A DNA stretch of 64,000 bases from Ochrobactrum sp. RH2CCR150. GTDB lineage: Bacteria; Pseudomonadota; Alphaproteobacteria; Rhizobiales; Rhizobiaceae. The stretch covers positions 310,001-374,000 of the forward strand of contig JACGXE010000003.1 in assembly GCA_014138095.1 (NCBI GenBank), read 5' to 3'. This document shows positions 1 through 10,400 of this stretch, piece after piece (the stretch's first letter is position 1; the number at the start of each line of letters is the position of its first letter). The notes below the pieces were generated by a model. It saw only the letters and a program-made list of their open reading frames with translations, was not told the origin of the DNA and searched no databases. Position numbers and translations under genes: made by a program.

Positions 1-16
1 GGATTTTGGGATGTCG

Positions 17-697
17 TCATCGGAAGTAATTGATGAAGGCGGCGATACGCTCTTTAATATAGTGAGTGAACGCGCTGAAGCTATTGTGCCCGATCGTCTG
101 AGCGCTCCCTTGGTTCGTTTGCGCGTTCTCGCCCTCGCGCGGATTTTCCTTTCGCCATGAGGAGGGCTTTTCAAAGCGGCCAGCCCAGATGCCACGGCCA
201 TTTTTGCGGGCGTCCGCTTCCTCGCGCTCATAATCGCCATAGGCAATCGCCCAACCCTGTTGGACCATCCAGCTATTCAGATCGGTTTCGCCGAGGTAAC
301 AACGCGCCAGATCGCGGCCATAGCGGTCAAAACCTTCAATCTCGCACCGAATCGGTGTTCTTCCGATTCTTGCCCGCAAGAAATTGCGAGCCTCCGTGCC
401 GCAATCGTAATGAATACCGTTTCGCTCGCAGGTCTGCGCCATCTCCGGCGCATCGATGCCCTTCAGGCGGATATGCACCTTGTTTATGATCACCGTATCC
501 CCATCTATCACGTAGACGGGGCCGTCGCGCGTTTCGGTCGGACGCTTTTCATCCGGCAGGTATGAAATACCGACCACAATCGCGGAAAAGAACAATAAAG
601 TCAGTATGATGCTACGAATTCCTCCAATTCCGCTTCGGCGGGAGTCGGAGGTATATCGCCTCTGCGGGCGCCTATAGGGGCGTCTGTAATTACGCAT
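17..697 (-). CDS. Membrane-anchored thermonuclease-family (SNase-like) protein
   Basis: A 226-residue protein with a basic Arg/Tyr-rich N-terminus (about 1-22), one membrane segment (about 27-45) and a staphylococcal-nuclease fold (about 60-175). The family's active-site residues are visible: IDGDTV with D67, IRLKGIDAPE supplying R77, D82 and E85, and DRYGRDLA supplying R128. The family cuts DNA or RNA with calcium. The anchor suggests a nuclease domain facing the periplasm. The C-terminal 50 residues are low complexity and do not belong to the domain. It is transcribed away from the exoR side and the next gene downstream lies outside the window. Physiological substrate unknown. Confidence 0.85.
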   Translation of the reverse strand: MRNYRRPYRRPQRRYTSDSRRSGIGGIRSIILTLLFFSAIVVGISYLPDEKRPTETRDGPVYVIDGDTVIINKVHIRLKGIDAPEMAQTCERNGIHYDCGTEARNFLRARIGRTPIRCEIEGFDRYGRDLARCYLGETDLNSWMVQQGWAIAYGDYEREEADARKNGRGIWAGRFEKPSSWRKENPREGENAQTNQGSAQTIGHNSFSAFTHYIKERIAAFINYFR

Positions 698-1179
698 GTG
701 ATCCGGCTGGTTCCAATCGTCAGTGTCATAGGCGTTCTATTCTATGTGTCCGCCAGACAGAAACAATCACCATCGCTTTGTTCGATGGGGGAACACGTTT
801 CGACGAGCAACAACAGTGAGTTTGTTGTCAAACGGCAACAGTCTTTACCGTTACTTTAGGCTACAAAGAACTACGGTCATTTTTGCCTATTTCCCGCCAC
901 AAAGGGACATCATCCGTCAAGGAAAGGCAAAAGCCGTCAAACAATCAGGAGCGAATGGCTCCCGCAGGATTAGGCAGGAATGAGCAAGAGCGCGTTGTTG
1001 CAGAGCAAACAGATTGCAAGCAGGGGAAACCTTGCCGACGCTGCTCCGATTCCTTCCAATGGTGGCAAGGCTTTTTTCGGCCAAGATCGGGTCTCAGTCT
1101 TGACGAAAAGCGTGGCTATTCTGCCTTCAATGAATTCTTTCTCCACGATTTGTGCCAACTATTGTGAAAGACCGGCGTT
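698..1179. other. 482-bp gene-free gap between the nuclease gene and exoR
   Basis: No convincing coding sequence: the short open frames here lack family resemblance and good ribosome sites. It must carry the divergent promoters of the flanking genes. It also holds a small hairpin with arms GGAGC/GCTCC near 951-965 and a terminator-like hairpin at 1030-1077, which suggests a small transcript may end inside the gap. Confidence 0.5.
1030..1077 (+). terminator. Terminator-like hairpin upstream of exoR
   Basis: Arms CCTTGCC (1030-1036) and GGCAAGG (1064-1070) are perfect complements, followed by CTTTTTT. The loop is long (27 nt). No plus-strand gene lies upstream, so it may end a small RNA or attenuate the exoR leader. 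Confidence 0.4.
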
Positions 1180-1974
1180 GTGATGCGTAGTCGCAGTTTT
1201 TCATATCCTGTTATTGCCATGGCTGTTGGTTTGGCCATCGCCTGCAACAGTGCCTTTGCTTTTGATCTGAACGACGATTCTGAAAAGTCGCGCAGCCCGT
1301 TCGAACTCTTCAAATTCGGCTTCTCCGCTTACAAGAATGGTCACAAGGACGAAGCGATCAAGGCGCTGCGTTATGCCGCCGAGCGCGGTCATCAGGGTGC
1401 AAAGTGGAAACTGGCCCGTATGTATGCCGATGGCGACGGCGTGGCCGAAAATGACTACGAAGCCTACAAGATTTTCGAAAAGATCGTGCGTGAAGGCTCC
1501 GAACCCGGTTCAGAGAACGATTCCTATGTCGCTGATGCGCTGGTTGCGCTCGCTGGATATGTGAAGCGCGGTATTCCAGGTACGCCGGTGCGCGCCGATC
1601 TGGGGGTCGCCCGCGATCTTTATGTGCAGGCCGCATCGAATTTCGGTGATTCTGCGGCTCAGTTCGAACTGGGCAAGATGCTTCTGTCCGGTGAGGGCGG
1701 TGAGCGCAATTCGGTTCAGGCCGCACGCTGGTTCCAGTTGGCTGCCAACAAGGGCAATGTCAGCGCTCAGGCCATGCTTGGAAACATGCTGTTTCAGGCT
1801 GGCAAGACCGTGCGCGGGCTGGCCTTCATGACGGCCGCCTCTGAACGTTGCGCAGCCGAGGATTGCACTTGGATACGCGAAATGCAGGAACAGGCTTTCT
1901 CGATTGTCGGTGAGGCGGATCGCCGTAACGCTGTGGCTCTCGCGAGCGATATGACCACCAAGGGCTCGTTTTAA
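1180..1974 (+). CDS. exoR: ExoR-like periplasmic Sel1-repeat regulator
   Basis: A 264-residue protein with a signal peptide (hydrophobic core about 10-25, likely cleaved after AFA at 27) and Sel1/TPR-like helical repeats. Repeats are seen around 46-95 (AIKALRYAAERGHQGAKWKL, ending in a GDGV turn) and around 150-215. Length, signal peptide and repeat layout match ExoR of Sinorhizobium and Agrobacterium. There the mature protein sits in the periplasm and holds the sensor kinase ExoS/ChvG inactive until it is proteolysed, for example at acid pH. In Brucella the corresponding two-component system is BvrS/BvrR; that this protein acts on it is inference. The ATG at 1180 is kept because it gives a clean signal peptide. 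Confidence 0.8.
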   Translation: MMRSRSFSYPVIAMAVGLAIACNSAFAFDLNDDSEKSRSPFELFKFGFSAYKNGHKDEAIKALRYAAERGHQGAKWKLARMYADGDGVAENDYEAYKIFEKIVREGSEPGSENDSYVADALVALAGYVKRGIPGTPVRADLGVARDLYVQAASNFGDSAAQFELGKMLLSGEGGERNSVQAARWFQLAANKGNVSAQAMLGNMLFQAGKTVRGLAFMTAASERCAAEDCTWIREMQEQAFSIVGEADRRNAVALASDMTTKGSF

Positions 1975-1986
1975 GCTTCCAGTGTC

Positions 1987-2769
1987 TTAAACCGACAGCG
2001 TGACCGTTACCGGTACGTGATCCGACGGCTTTTCCCAGGCACGAACGTGCTTTTCAATATCGGTCGATACGAAACGATTGGCCGCTTCTGGCGACAGCAT
2101 CAGATGATCGATGCGAATGCCATTGTTTTTCTGCCAGGCGCCTGCCTGATAATCCCAGAATGAATAAATACCGTCATCGTCGGTCGCCGCGCGAATAGCG
2201 TCGGTGAAACCGAGATTTTCGAGCTTGCGGAAAGCCTGCCGCGATTGCGGCTGGAACAATGCATCGCCAAGCCATGCCTGCGGGTTCTTCGCGTCCTGCG
2301 GCTCTGGAATGACGTTATAGTCGCCAGCCAGCACAAGCGGCTCCTCAAGCGCCAGACGATCTTTCGCCCAGGCTTCCAGACGCTGCATCCAGGAAAGCTT
2401 ATAAGGAAATTTCTCTGTATCGATCGGGTTGCCGTTCGGCAGATAGAGCGACACGACGCGGATAACGCCTTTATCGGTCGAATAGACGCCCTCAATGAAG
2501 CGCGCCTGTTCGTCGCTGTTATCGCCGGGCAGGCCACGATTGATCTCGTCGGGTGACTTCTTGGAAAGAAGCGCGACGCCGTTGAAGCCTTTCTGGCCAT
2601 GGGTCTCGACGTGATAGCCAAGCGCCTCGATTTCAAGCCGAGGGAACAGTTCGTCCACCGACTTGATTTCCTGCAGGCAGGCGATATCGGGCGAAGACTC
2701 CTTCAACCAATGCTGAAGGTTCTCGATGCGTGCCTTGACGCCGTTAATATTCCACGTAGCGATCTTCAT
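1987..2769 (-). CDS. xthA: Exodeoxyribonuclease III
   Basis: A 260-residue protein of the AP-endonuclease/exonuclease III family. It starts with MKIATWNINGVKARIENL, has the metal-binding Glu in CLQEIK (about 34-39), the GDYNVIP Asp/Asn motif mid-protein, and ends with the catalytic SDHVPV motif. It nicks DNA 5' of abasic sites and removes 3' blocking groups in base-excision repair. Full length for the XthA type. Convergent with exoR (12 bp between stops), a neighbour pair I recall from other Rhizobiales. Confidence 0.93.
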   Translation of the reverse strand: MKIATWNINGVKARIENLQHWLKESSPDIACLQEIKSVDELFPRLEIEALGYHVETHGQKGFNGVALLSKKSPDEINRGLPGDNSDEQARFIEGVYSTDKGVIRVVSLYLPNGNPIDTEKFPYKLSWMQRLEAWAKDRLALEEPLVLAGDYNVIPEPQDAKNPQAWLGDALFQPQSRQAFRKLENLGFTDAIRAATDDDGIYSFWDYQAGAWQKNNGIRIDHLMLSPEAANRFVSTDIEKHVRAWEKPSDHVPVTVTLSV

Positions 2770-2925
2770 GGTTCAATGATTAGGCGCTTGGGCCGATGAG
2801 GGCAAGCACGGCGCAGGCCTCATCACAGAAATTGCTGCTCGGCGCATTTTTCAATGCCGGATGCATTTGTATTGTCACCATTGCGTTCCTATCTCGGACT
2901 TATTGGAGCCAGACAGGAGATAACA

Positions 2926-3633
2926 ATGTTCGACGCCAAGAAACTTCTCGATCAGTTTTTAGGTTCGCAGATACCGGGCATGTCGGGGAGTGTGAAGGAT
3001 AAAGCCGGACAGGTCGGTGATCTCGCCAAGAAAAATCCGCTTGCCAGCGGCGCTATCGCCGCCGCAGTTCTTGGCACCAAGACAGGCCGCAAACTGGCGG
3101 GTAACGTCGCCACCGTTGGCGGCATCGCAGCTATCGCCGGTCTCGGCTATCTGGCCTACAAGAATTACAAGTCCGGCCAGTCGCCGCAAACGGCGGAACA
3201 GCCGGTTGCCAAGGAGCAGGAGCTTCTTCCGCCTCCGCCCGCCGATTCGCCATTTCACCCGCAGTCGCCGGCCATGAGCAACAGTTTCGCCCTGACGCTG
3301 ATCCAGGCCATGATCGCCGCAGCCAAGGCGGACGGCCATATCGACGATGCGGAACGGGCGCGCATCATGGAGAAGCTTCAGATTTCTGGCCTTGATGACG
3401 AGGCAGAAGCTTTCTTCCAGAAAGAACTGGCAGATCCGGTCGATCTCGACGCGCTGGTCGCTGCCGCGCAGACGGAAGAGCAGAAGGTTGAGCTTTATAC
3501 CGCCTCGCGTCTGGCCATTGATCCTGACACCCGGGCGGAGCGCGGTTATCTCGATATGCTGGCCGGGCGTCTCGGCCTGCCGGATGCGTTGGTGGACCAT
3601 ATCGATACGACGGTTGCTTCGGTCAAAGTCTGA
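2926..3633 (+). CDS. DUF533 / TerB-like inner-membrane-associated protein
   Basis: A 235-residue protein. The start at 2926 (MFDAKKLLDQFLG) is preferred over an upstream in-frame ATG at 2854 because AGGAGA lies 6-11 bases before it. The N-terminal third has a Gly/Ala-rich hydrophobic stretch (about 35-70). A Pro-rich linker follows (about 85-105), then a C-terminal TerB-like helical domain (about 110-235; FALTLIQAMIAAAKADGHID). DUF533 proteins are common in proteobacteria; their function is not established. Followed by a strong terminator shared with the opposing erpA. Confidence 0.75.
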   Translation: MFDAKKLLDQFLGSQIPGMSGSVKDKAGQVGDLAKKNPLASGAIAAAVLGTKTGRKLAGNVATVGGIAAIAGLGYLAYKNYKSGQSPQTAEQPVAKEQELLPPPPADSPFHPQSPAMSNSFALTLIQAMIAAAKADGHIDDAERARIMEKLQISGLDDEAEAFFQKELADPVDLDALVAAAQTEEQKVELYTASRLAIDPDTRAERGYLDMLAGRLGLPDALVDHIDTTVASVKV

Positions 3634-3640
3634 CAAAACA

Positions 3641-3668
3641 AAACCGGCTGCCATGAGGCAGCCGGTTT
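3641..3668. terminator. Bidirectional terminator between the DUF533 gene and erpA
   Basis: A perfect 12-bp stem, AAACCGGCTGCC and its complement, closed by an ATGA loop. It sits between two convergent stop codons, with A-rich sequence on the left (AAAACA) for minus-strand transcripts and TTTAATT on the right. Confidence 0.8.
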
Positions 3669-3695
3669 AATTCCTCGTCGCGCATTTCGGTGCGC

Positions 3696-4022
3696 TTAAA
3701 TCGCGAAACTCGTGCCGCAGCCGCAAGACGCAGTCGCATTCGGGTTGCGGATCTGGAACGATTGCCCCATCAGATCGTCGACGAAATCGATTTCCGAACC
3801 ATCCATATAGGGAACCGAAATCGAATCGATCAGAACTTTCGCCCCGAGCTTTTCGATGACGATGTCGTCCTCGGTCTGTTCATCGACCAGATCGTACTTG
3901 TAGGAAAAACCGGAGCAGCCGCCACCTTCGACAGAAACGCGCAGCGCGGTCTTGTCCGGTTCGGAATTGAGAATTTTAGCGATCCGCTTTGCGGCGGAAT
4001 CGGAAACGGTAATGCCTGTCAT
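3696..4022 (-). CDS. erpA: A-type iron-sulfur carrier protein (HesB/IscA family, ErpA-like)
   Basis: A 108-residue protein with the three cysteines of A-type carriers: one in EGGGCSGFSY and two in the C-terminal SCGCG. Such proteins receive Fe-S clusters from scaffold machinery and deliver them to target enzymes. Length and the conserved DSIS and DDLMGQSFQI stretches fit ErpA/IscA. Divergent from dgt. It probably works with the suf genes at the far end of the window. ErpA versus IscA/SufA cannot be settled from sequence reading alone. Confidence 0.85.
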   Translation of the reverse strand: MTGITVSDSAAKRIAKILNSEPDKTALRVSVEGGGCSGFSYKYDLVDEQTEDDIVIEKLGAKVLIDSISVPYMDGSEIDFVDDLMGQSFQIRNPNATASCGCGTSFAI

Positions 4023-4108
4023 CGGTCTCGTCCGTTTGCAGTTGCTGGGCCAGAGCGGGATTTTCCCCGATTGCCCGTTATCGCAGACTTGCCTTCATAT
4101 TCCTCTGA

Positions 4109-4137
4109 TAGCTATGAACGCTACCGATAGAAGTCAA
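4109..4137 (-). promoter_or_regulatory. Candidate sigma-70-type promoter for erpA
   Basis: On the minus strand, TTGACT (4137-4132), a 17-bp spacer and TAGCTA (4114-4109), about 90 bases before the erpA start. Found by eye; the -10 match is only moderate. Confidence 0.4.
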
Positions 4138-4154
4138 TGTCGGCATGAACATAG

Positions 4155-4169
4155 TGTAATCATATTACA
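4155..4169. promoter_or_regulatory. Operator-like palindrome upstream of dgt
   Basis: TGTAAT-CAT-ATTACA, a perfect 6-3-6 inverted repeat ending 17 bases before the dgt start codon in the erpA-dgt divergent region. A position where a bound repressor would block dgt. The regulator is unknown. Confidence 0.4.
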
Positions 4170-4186
4170 GTGAAGGATGCATCGCA

Positions 4187-5395
4187 ATGTCGCTGGAAGG
4201 AATAGGCTTTGGTTATCGTGAGCGCGCGCCCTATGCCTGCGATCCGATCTCAAGCCGAGGGCGGCTGGTGCCGGAACCGGAAAGCCCGACACGCACCCCG
4301 TTTCAGCGCGACCGCGACCGCATCATCCATTCCACCGCATTTCGCCGCCTGAAGCACAAGACGCAGGTTTTCATTGCGCATGAAGGCGACCATTACCGCA
4401 CGCGGCTGACGCACACGATTGAAGTGGCGCAGATTGCGCGCGCGCTGGCCCGCGCACTGCGGCTGGATGAAGATCTCGCCGAAGCTGTCGCACTGGTGCA
4501 TGATTTTGGTCACACGCCTTTTGGCCATACCGGCGAAGATGCACTCAACGAGCGCATGAAGGATTACGGCGGTTTCGATCACAACGCCCAGTCGCTGCGG
4601 ATTGTCACCAAGCTTGAGCATCGTTATGCGGATTTCGACGGTCTCAACCTGGCCTGGGAAACGCTGGAAGGGCTGGTGAAGCACAATGGCCCGCTGGTCG
4701 GTCCATATGCCGTGCATTCGGATGAGCCGGTGCCGCAGCCCATTCTGGACTTCAACGAGCGCTACGATCTGGAACTGGGACGCTTTGCCAGTCTGGAGGC
4801 GCAATGCGCCGCAATTGCAGACGACATCGCCTATAACGCCCACGATATCGATGACGGCCTGCGTGCAGGCCTGCTGACGCTTGAGGCGCTGGATGAAGTG
4901 CCCCTGACAAAGCGGCTGCTTGATGTGGTGCGAGGACGCTATCCCAATCTCGATGCCGTGCGCACTGGCCATGAACTGGTTCGCAGGCAGATCACCATCA
5001 TGGTCGAGGATGTGATTGCCGAAGCCCAGCGCCGTCTGGCCGAGGCGCAGCCACAGAACATTACCGATATCCATAACCAGTCGCAGTCGCTGGTGGCGTT
5101 TTCACCAACGATGCGTGACGAGGAAAAGGTGCTGAAGCGGTTTCTGTTCAAGAACCTCTATTTTCATAACAGCGTCGTGGTGCGCCGGCAGGCGGCAGAC
5201 AAAATTGTGCAGGACCTGTTCGACGCCTGTTTTGCCGACCCAATGATCATGCCGCCCGAGTGGCAATCGGGTTGCGAAACGCTCGATATCCCGTCGCGCG
5301 CGCGCCGTGTTGCCGACTATCTGGCGGGTATGACTGACAATTTTGCCGTGCGCGAACACCGACGATTGTTTGACCATACCCCCGATTTAGCTTAA
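4187..5395 (+). CDS. dgt: Deoxyguanosinetriphosphate triphosphohydrolase-like protein
   Basis: A 402-residue HD-domain phosphohydrolase. Metal ligands are visible: H76 in [10 protein letters not shown] and the pair H105-D106 in [18 protein letters not shown], with a further Asp in [12 protein letters not shown]. The N-terminal [20 protein letters not shown] and the length fit the type-2 dGTPase-like subfamily (about 400 aa). Members hydrolyse dNTPs to deoxynucleosides and triphosphate. The start at 4187 follows GAAGGA. A weak hairpin (CCCCGATT/AATCGGGG, 5380-5401) covers the stop codon. argS follows after 120 bp on the same strand. Confidence 0.9.
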   Translation: MSLEGIGFGYRERAPYACDPISSRGRLVPEPESPTRTPFQRDRDRIIHSTAFRRLKHKTQVFIAHEGDHYRTRLTHTIEVAQIARALARALRLDEDLAEAVALVHDFGHTPFGHTGEDALNERMKDYGGFDHNAQSLRIVTKLEHRYADFDGLNLAWETLEGLVKHNGPLVGPYAVHSDEPVPQPILDFNERYDLELGRFASLEAQCAAIADDIAYNAHDIDDGLRAGLLTLEALDEVPLTKRLLDVVRGRYPNLDAVRTGHELVRRQITIMVEDVIAEAQRRLAEAQPQNITDIHNQSQSLVAFSPTMRDEEKVLKRFLFKNLYFHNSVVVRRQAADKIVQDLFDACFADPMIMPPEWQSGCETLDIPSRARRVADYLAGMTDNFAVREHRRLFDHTPDLA

Positions 5396-5515
5396 TCGGG
5401 GCCAACGAAGTGATTGCGAGGTCGAAAGGCCGTCTGCATCACAACTATCTAATAGAACGAGCCGACTCTGGAATACGCAGTCATAATTCCAGATGACAGC
5501 CTGACAGGACGGACC

Positions 5516-7273
5516 ATGAATATCTTCGCAGATTTCGACGCACGTATCAAAAAGACGTTGCAAGATATTGATCTGAAACCGAAAGATGGTGGTGAACTCG
5601 ATCTTTCGCGCGTTGGTGTCGAACCGCCGCGCGACGCGACCCATGGCGATATCGCGACCAATGCGGCCATGGTTCTTTCCAAGGCTGTTGGCCAGAACCC
5701 GCGCGAACTTGCGGTGCGTATCGCCGAAGCCTTGAAGAATGACGACGATGTCGAAACGGTCGATGTTGCCGGTCCGGGCTTCATCAATCTGCGTCTGAAG
5801 GCAACTTACTGGCAGCGCGAGCTTGCCGCGATGCTCAATGAAGGCACGGATTTCGGTCGCTCCAAGCTGGGCGCGGGCAACAAGGTCAATGTCGAATATG
5901 TTTCGGCCAACCCGACCGGCCCGATGCATGTCGGCCACTGCCGCGGCGCCGTTGTCGGCGACGTGCTGGCCAACCTGCTGAAGTTTGCGGGCTATGACGT
6001 CGTCAAGGAATATTACATCAACGATGCGGGCTCGCAGATCGATGTGCTCGCAAGCTCTGTGATGCTGCGTTATCGCGAAGCACTGGGCGAAATCATTGGC
6101 GAAATTCCGGCTGGTCTCTATCCGGGCGACTATCTCGTGCCGGTGGGGCAGGTGCTTGCCAAGGAATATGGCACAAAGCTTCTGGAAATGCCGGAAGCTG
6201 AAGCGATGGCTATCGTCAAGGAAACGACCATCAATGCCATGATGGCGATGATCCGCGCCGATCTGGAAGCGCTGAACGTCCACCACGATGTGTTCTATTC
6301 CGAACGTCAGCTGCATGCCGACCATGCCCGTGCGATTCGCAATGCAATCAACGATCTGACGCTGAAGGGCCATGTCTATAAGGGAAAAATTCCTCCGCCC
6401 AAGGGCCAAGTGCCGGAAGATTGGGAAGATCGCGAGCAGACCCTGTTCCGCTCGACGGAAGTGGGTGACGATATCGATCGTCCGCTGATGAAGTCTGACG
6501 GTACATTCACCTATTTTGCGGCCGACGTTGCCTATTTCAAGGACAAGTACGACCGCGGCTTCAACGAGATGATTTACGTGCTGGGCGCCGATCATGGCGG
6601 CTATGTGAAGCGTCTTGAAGCGGTTGCACGCGGTGTTTCCGATGGTAAGGCCAAGCTCACAGTGCTGCTCTGCCAGTTGGTAAAGCTCTTCCGCGACGGT
6701 GAACCGGTGCGCATGTCGAAGCGTTCGGGTGAATTCATCACCTTGCGCGATGTAGTGGACGAAGTGGGCCGTGATCCGGTGCGTTTCATGATGCTTTACC
6801 GGAAAAACGACGCGCCGCTCGATTTCGATTTCGCGAAAGTAACCGAGCAGTCCAAGGACAATCCGGTGTTCTACGTGCAGTATGCATCGGCGCGTTCGCA
6901 CTCGGTTTTCCGTCAGGCTGCCGACCAGCTGGGTCTCGCTGATCTGGATCGTGTCGCCATGGCGGCGCAGTTCGACAAGCTGACCGACGAGAGCGAAATT
7001 GCACTGGTTCGCAAGCTCGCAGAATATCCGCGTTTGATCGAAGCGGCGGCGATCCATCAGGAGCCGCATCGTCTTGCATTTTACCTGTTTGACCTTGCCA
7101 GCGCGTTCCATTCGCAATGGAATAAGGGCACAGAGAACCCGGACTTACGTTTTATTAAGGTTAACGATCCAGACTTGTCATTAGCCAGGCTAGGGCTGGT
7201 ACAGGTTGTTTCCGATGTTCTGACGTCCGGATTGACGATCATCGGGGCTGACGCTCCGACGGAAATGCGCTAA
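5516..7273 (+). CDS. argS: Arginyl-tRNA synthetase
   Basis: A 585-residue class I synthetase. It has the N-terminal additional domain, the HIGH-type motif HVGH at 138-141, a KMSKS-like MSKRSG at about 400, and the C-terminal DALR anticodon-binding domain (about 470-585). It attaches arginine to tRNA-Arg. GACGGACC precedes the ATG. The next gene downstream encodes the large SPOR protein, an order I recall from other Rhizobiales. Confidence 0.95.
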   Translation: MNIFADFDARIKKTLQDIDLKPKDGGELDLSRVGVEPPRDATHGDIATNAAMVLSKAVGQNPRELAVRIAEALKNDDDVETVDVAGPGFINLRLKATYWQRELAAMLNEGTDFGRSKLGAGNKVNVEYVSANPTGPMHVGHCRGAVVGDVLANLLKFAGYDVVKEYYINDAGSQIDVLASSVMLRYREALGEIIGEIPAGLYPGDYLVPVGQVLAKEYGTKLLEMPEAEAMAIVKETTINAMMAMIRADLEALNVHHDVFYSERQLHADHARAIRNAINDLTLKGHVYKGKIPPPKGQVPEDWEDREQTLFRSTEVGDDIDRPLMKSDGTFTYFAADVAYFKDKYDRGFNEMIYVLGADHGGYVKRLEAVARGVSDGKAKLTVLLCQLVKLFRDGEPVRMSKRSGEFITLRDVVDEVGRDPVRFMMLYRKNDAPLDFDFAKVTEQSKDNPVFYVQYASARSHSVFRQAADQLGLADLDRVAMAAQFDKLTDESEIALVRKLAEYPRLIEAAAIHQEPHRLAFYLFDLASAFHSQWNKGTENPDLRFIKVNDPDLSLARLGLVQVVSDVLTSGLTIIGADAPTEMR

Positions 7274-7494
7274 GATTGATCGACTGACCGGGAGCTCGTT
7301 AAGTCAAACGAAGCTCTTGAATGCGGTAGATCAAGTCTAAAAAGAGAAGACCGGGATGAACTGAAGGTGTTGGTTTATCCCGTTCTGGTCTTTAGGCGTA
7401 GGAAACTACCGTCAACTTTTGCCCACATTGCCTCGCTAATAAGCAATGTAAAGTGACGTCTTGCGGCGTCCAGGGTTTGAGTTAGGAACACACC

Positions 7495-10400
7495 ATGACG
7501 GACAGCAGTGCAAATCCCCGTAATTACGGCGAGCGTCCGCTGCACGAAGACGATCCGCTGATGGAACTGTCGCGAATCGTGGACTTTGGCACGCCTCAAG
7601 GTGATCATTCCGCTTGGAACGAGCGCCAATCGCATGACCGGCCCGAGCCTGACTTCGATCCGGCGCTTGACCTTGAACGCGAACTTCTCGGCGATTTCGA
7701 CGATTACGCGCAGCCGACAAGTCACAGCCAGCCCGTGGAGCCCGAGCCAGAAGTCGCTCAGGACCAGCGCTACAGCGAACAGTATTATCGTGGCGCGGAA
7801 CCGCTGGTGCATGAAGAAGATCTTGCTTCCGCGCTGGAAGAAGAACTCGATCTGCATCTGGACAATGGAACATCCGTTCCGGCGCCCGAGCTGGGCGACT
7901 TCGAAGATGTCGAGCGCACCGAGCCTGTTCAGCAGTTCGATTATGCAGATTATTCGAGCGCTCGCGATTCGTTTGGCGATCCTTATGCGGCAGCGCAAAG
8001 CTCGGCCTATGATAATCGCGAATCGCTGGATGATGCGCAGGGAGGTCATGCAGCCGACCATCGCGCATATGATCCGACGATCTATCAGCCGGCTATTGAA
8101 CCCCACGAAGAATCCTATCTGACGCAGACCGCGCAAAGCCGTGACTGGGATGTACAGGCCGTTGAGCCTGCCACGCCGTCTTATGGCGCTGAGCCTGCAC
8201 ACCAGTCCATGTCGCTTGAGGACGAGCTGGAAAATCTGTTGTTCGGTGACGAGCCGCAGCCAGCAGCCGAAAACGATAGTGCCTATGGCTACCAGCCGGA
8301 GCCGGTATCCTATGCTCCGCAGGCTGCTGCATATGAACCCGAACAGGCTGTGTCCTACGCGGCTGCATCGGACCATGCCCATGCGGCAGAGGAAGAGGTT
8401 GAGCCTGCATTTGACGATTTCCAGCTGGATGAACTGCATCTGGATGAGCAGGCTTTTGAACAGCCGCATCAGCCGGTAGCAGCCGCACCTGCGGAGGAAG
8501 CGGTCGCCCGCACGGAGCCGTCTGGTTATCCCTATTACACCCGTGGCAATTTTGCTTCGGGCATTGTCGCGCAGATGCCGACGGCAGCAGCCCTGCCGGT
8601 TGGTGAAGCCGAAACGCCTTACGCTGCCTTCGCCACTCCGGAGCAGGCTTCGAACGAAGTCGCAGCGCAGGACGATGACTTTTCGTTCGACAATGATTTC
8701 TCCTTCGATGCAGCAGCACTCTCCGCAACGACTGCAGCGGAAGGCACCGACGACGATCTGTCTGATCTTGATGAACTGAGCCTGAGCGATGACGACTTCG
8801 GTTTCGAGCCTTCCGGTGATTACTCCGAATCGGAAGTGCTCAAGGCGACCGACGAAGAATTGCTTGGCGGCGATGATTTCTTCAACGAAGACGATCTTGA
8901 CCTGCATGATGATAACGGCGCAACCGCAGCCGCGCCTGCCTATGCCCATGCGGTGCTTTCGGATGAGGATTATCGTCCGACGACATCGATGCCGCATTTT
9001 GCCAGCGCACAGCAGGCCGCCAGTGCACCCGCACCGGACGTGGAAACGCTGAGCGTTGCCGAAAACAAGGTTGAGCAGACCCATTCCCTCGATCTGCCGG
9101 AAGTCAATTACGGTGAAGAGGAAACCGCTGCTGGTCTTGGCGATCTCGAAGCTGAATTTGCCGAGGTCTTCAACACTGTTGGCGTTGATGAGCTGAACAC
9201 ACCTACCGAAGCGCAGAGCGAAGCCGACAAGGCCTTTGAGGATATTTTCCGCGAAAGCGCATCCAGCTATCTGCCGAATGCCGGTGTTGCTGCAGGTGCC
9301 ACGGCCGCAGGCCTTGGTGCCGCCGTTGCCGCCGCTGCAAGCTCCTATGGCCGCTCGCAGCCGCGCCAGACTGGCGATTATAACGCAGGCGAGCAGGCTG
9401 GCAGCGAAGACGACTTCTACAATCATTGGGCAGCCCAGGGCGCTCAGACCGTCGAAGGCGGCGACTATGGCGCGCGTGCGGCCATGCAGCCCGAAGACGA
9501 TCTCGGCAAAGCATCGGAAGCCTATCGCAATCGCCCGGTTCGCGGTCGTCGCGGCCTGATTCTGGCCAGCGTTGCCGGTGCTGTCGTATTGCTCGGCGGT
9601 ATCGGATATCACTTCATGGGCGGTGGTTCGCAGGAGCCGGTCGTCATCCATGCCGACAACCAGCCAATCAAGATGCAGCCGGAAAACCCCGGCGGCGCAA
9701 CGGTGCCGAATCAGGACAAGGCGGTCTATGATCGCGTTGCCGGCACATTGCCGAACAATCCGGAACAAAAGTCGCTGATTAACTCGGGTGAAGAGCCAGT
9801 CGATATTTCCGGCACCGACGATAATGAAGCCATGACCGATACGCCGGATTCGTCGGCTGAAAACGGTCAGGCCAATGCTGGTGCTCCAAATGGAAACGCG
9901 CAGGAAAATGCGCCTTTGATCCAGCCGCGCGAAGTTGAAACCATGATCGTTCGCCCGGATGGCACGATCATGCAGCCGGAACGCGCTCCGGAACCGGCAG
10001 CACAGCAGACGGCCAACAACGGTGCGCAGCCTTCGGCACAGCCATCCGCTCCGGCTGGTGGCGATGAAATCGCGGCAATCGCATCGGGCAGTGCCTTGCC
10101 GGAACCTTCCGCAAACGCACCGCAGGCCCAGCAGCCAGCCGCACAGGCGCCTGTCGCTCAGGCACCAGCTGCCGAAGCACCACGCCTCCCGGCGCGTGCT
10201 CCGGTTGTCCCGTCGCGTCCAGCTGAACAGCCGGTCAACATCGTTGGCAATGTTCCGCAGCGCACCCAGACGCAAGCGCCCGCTGCTGCCGCTCCGGTCG
10301 CCAATCAGCAGGTTGCATCGGCTGCCGGTGGCGCTGCAGGTGCTGGCGGATACTTCATCCAGATCGCATCGCAGCCTTCTGCCGAGCTGGCTCAGAAGTC

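Noticed and set aside
5387-7117. 576-codon open frame antisense to argS
   Set aside because: Lies wholly over a confirmed synthetase gene in opposite sense and has no recognisable family.
7346-7393. Hairpin after argS as a terminator
   Set aside because: Arms AAGACC...GGGAT pair only with a large bulge and no clear T-run follows; too weak to call.
7375-10275. 966-codon open frame antisense to the SPOR gene
   Set aside because: It is a shadow of the low-stop, Ala/Glu-rich plus-strand gene. The translation shows no domain and has Arg/Ile/Cys-rich composition unlike a real protein.
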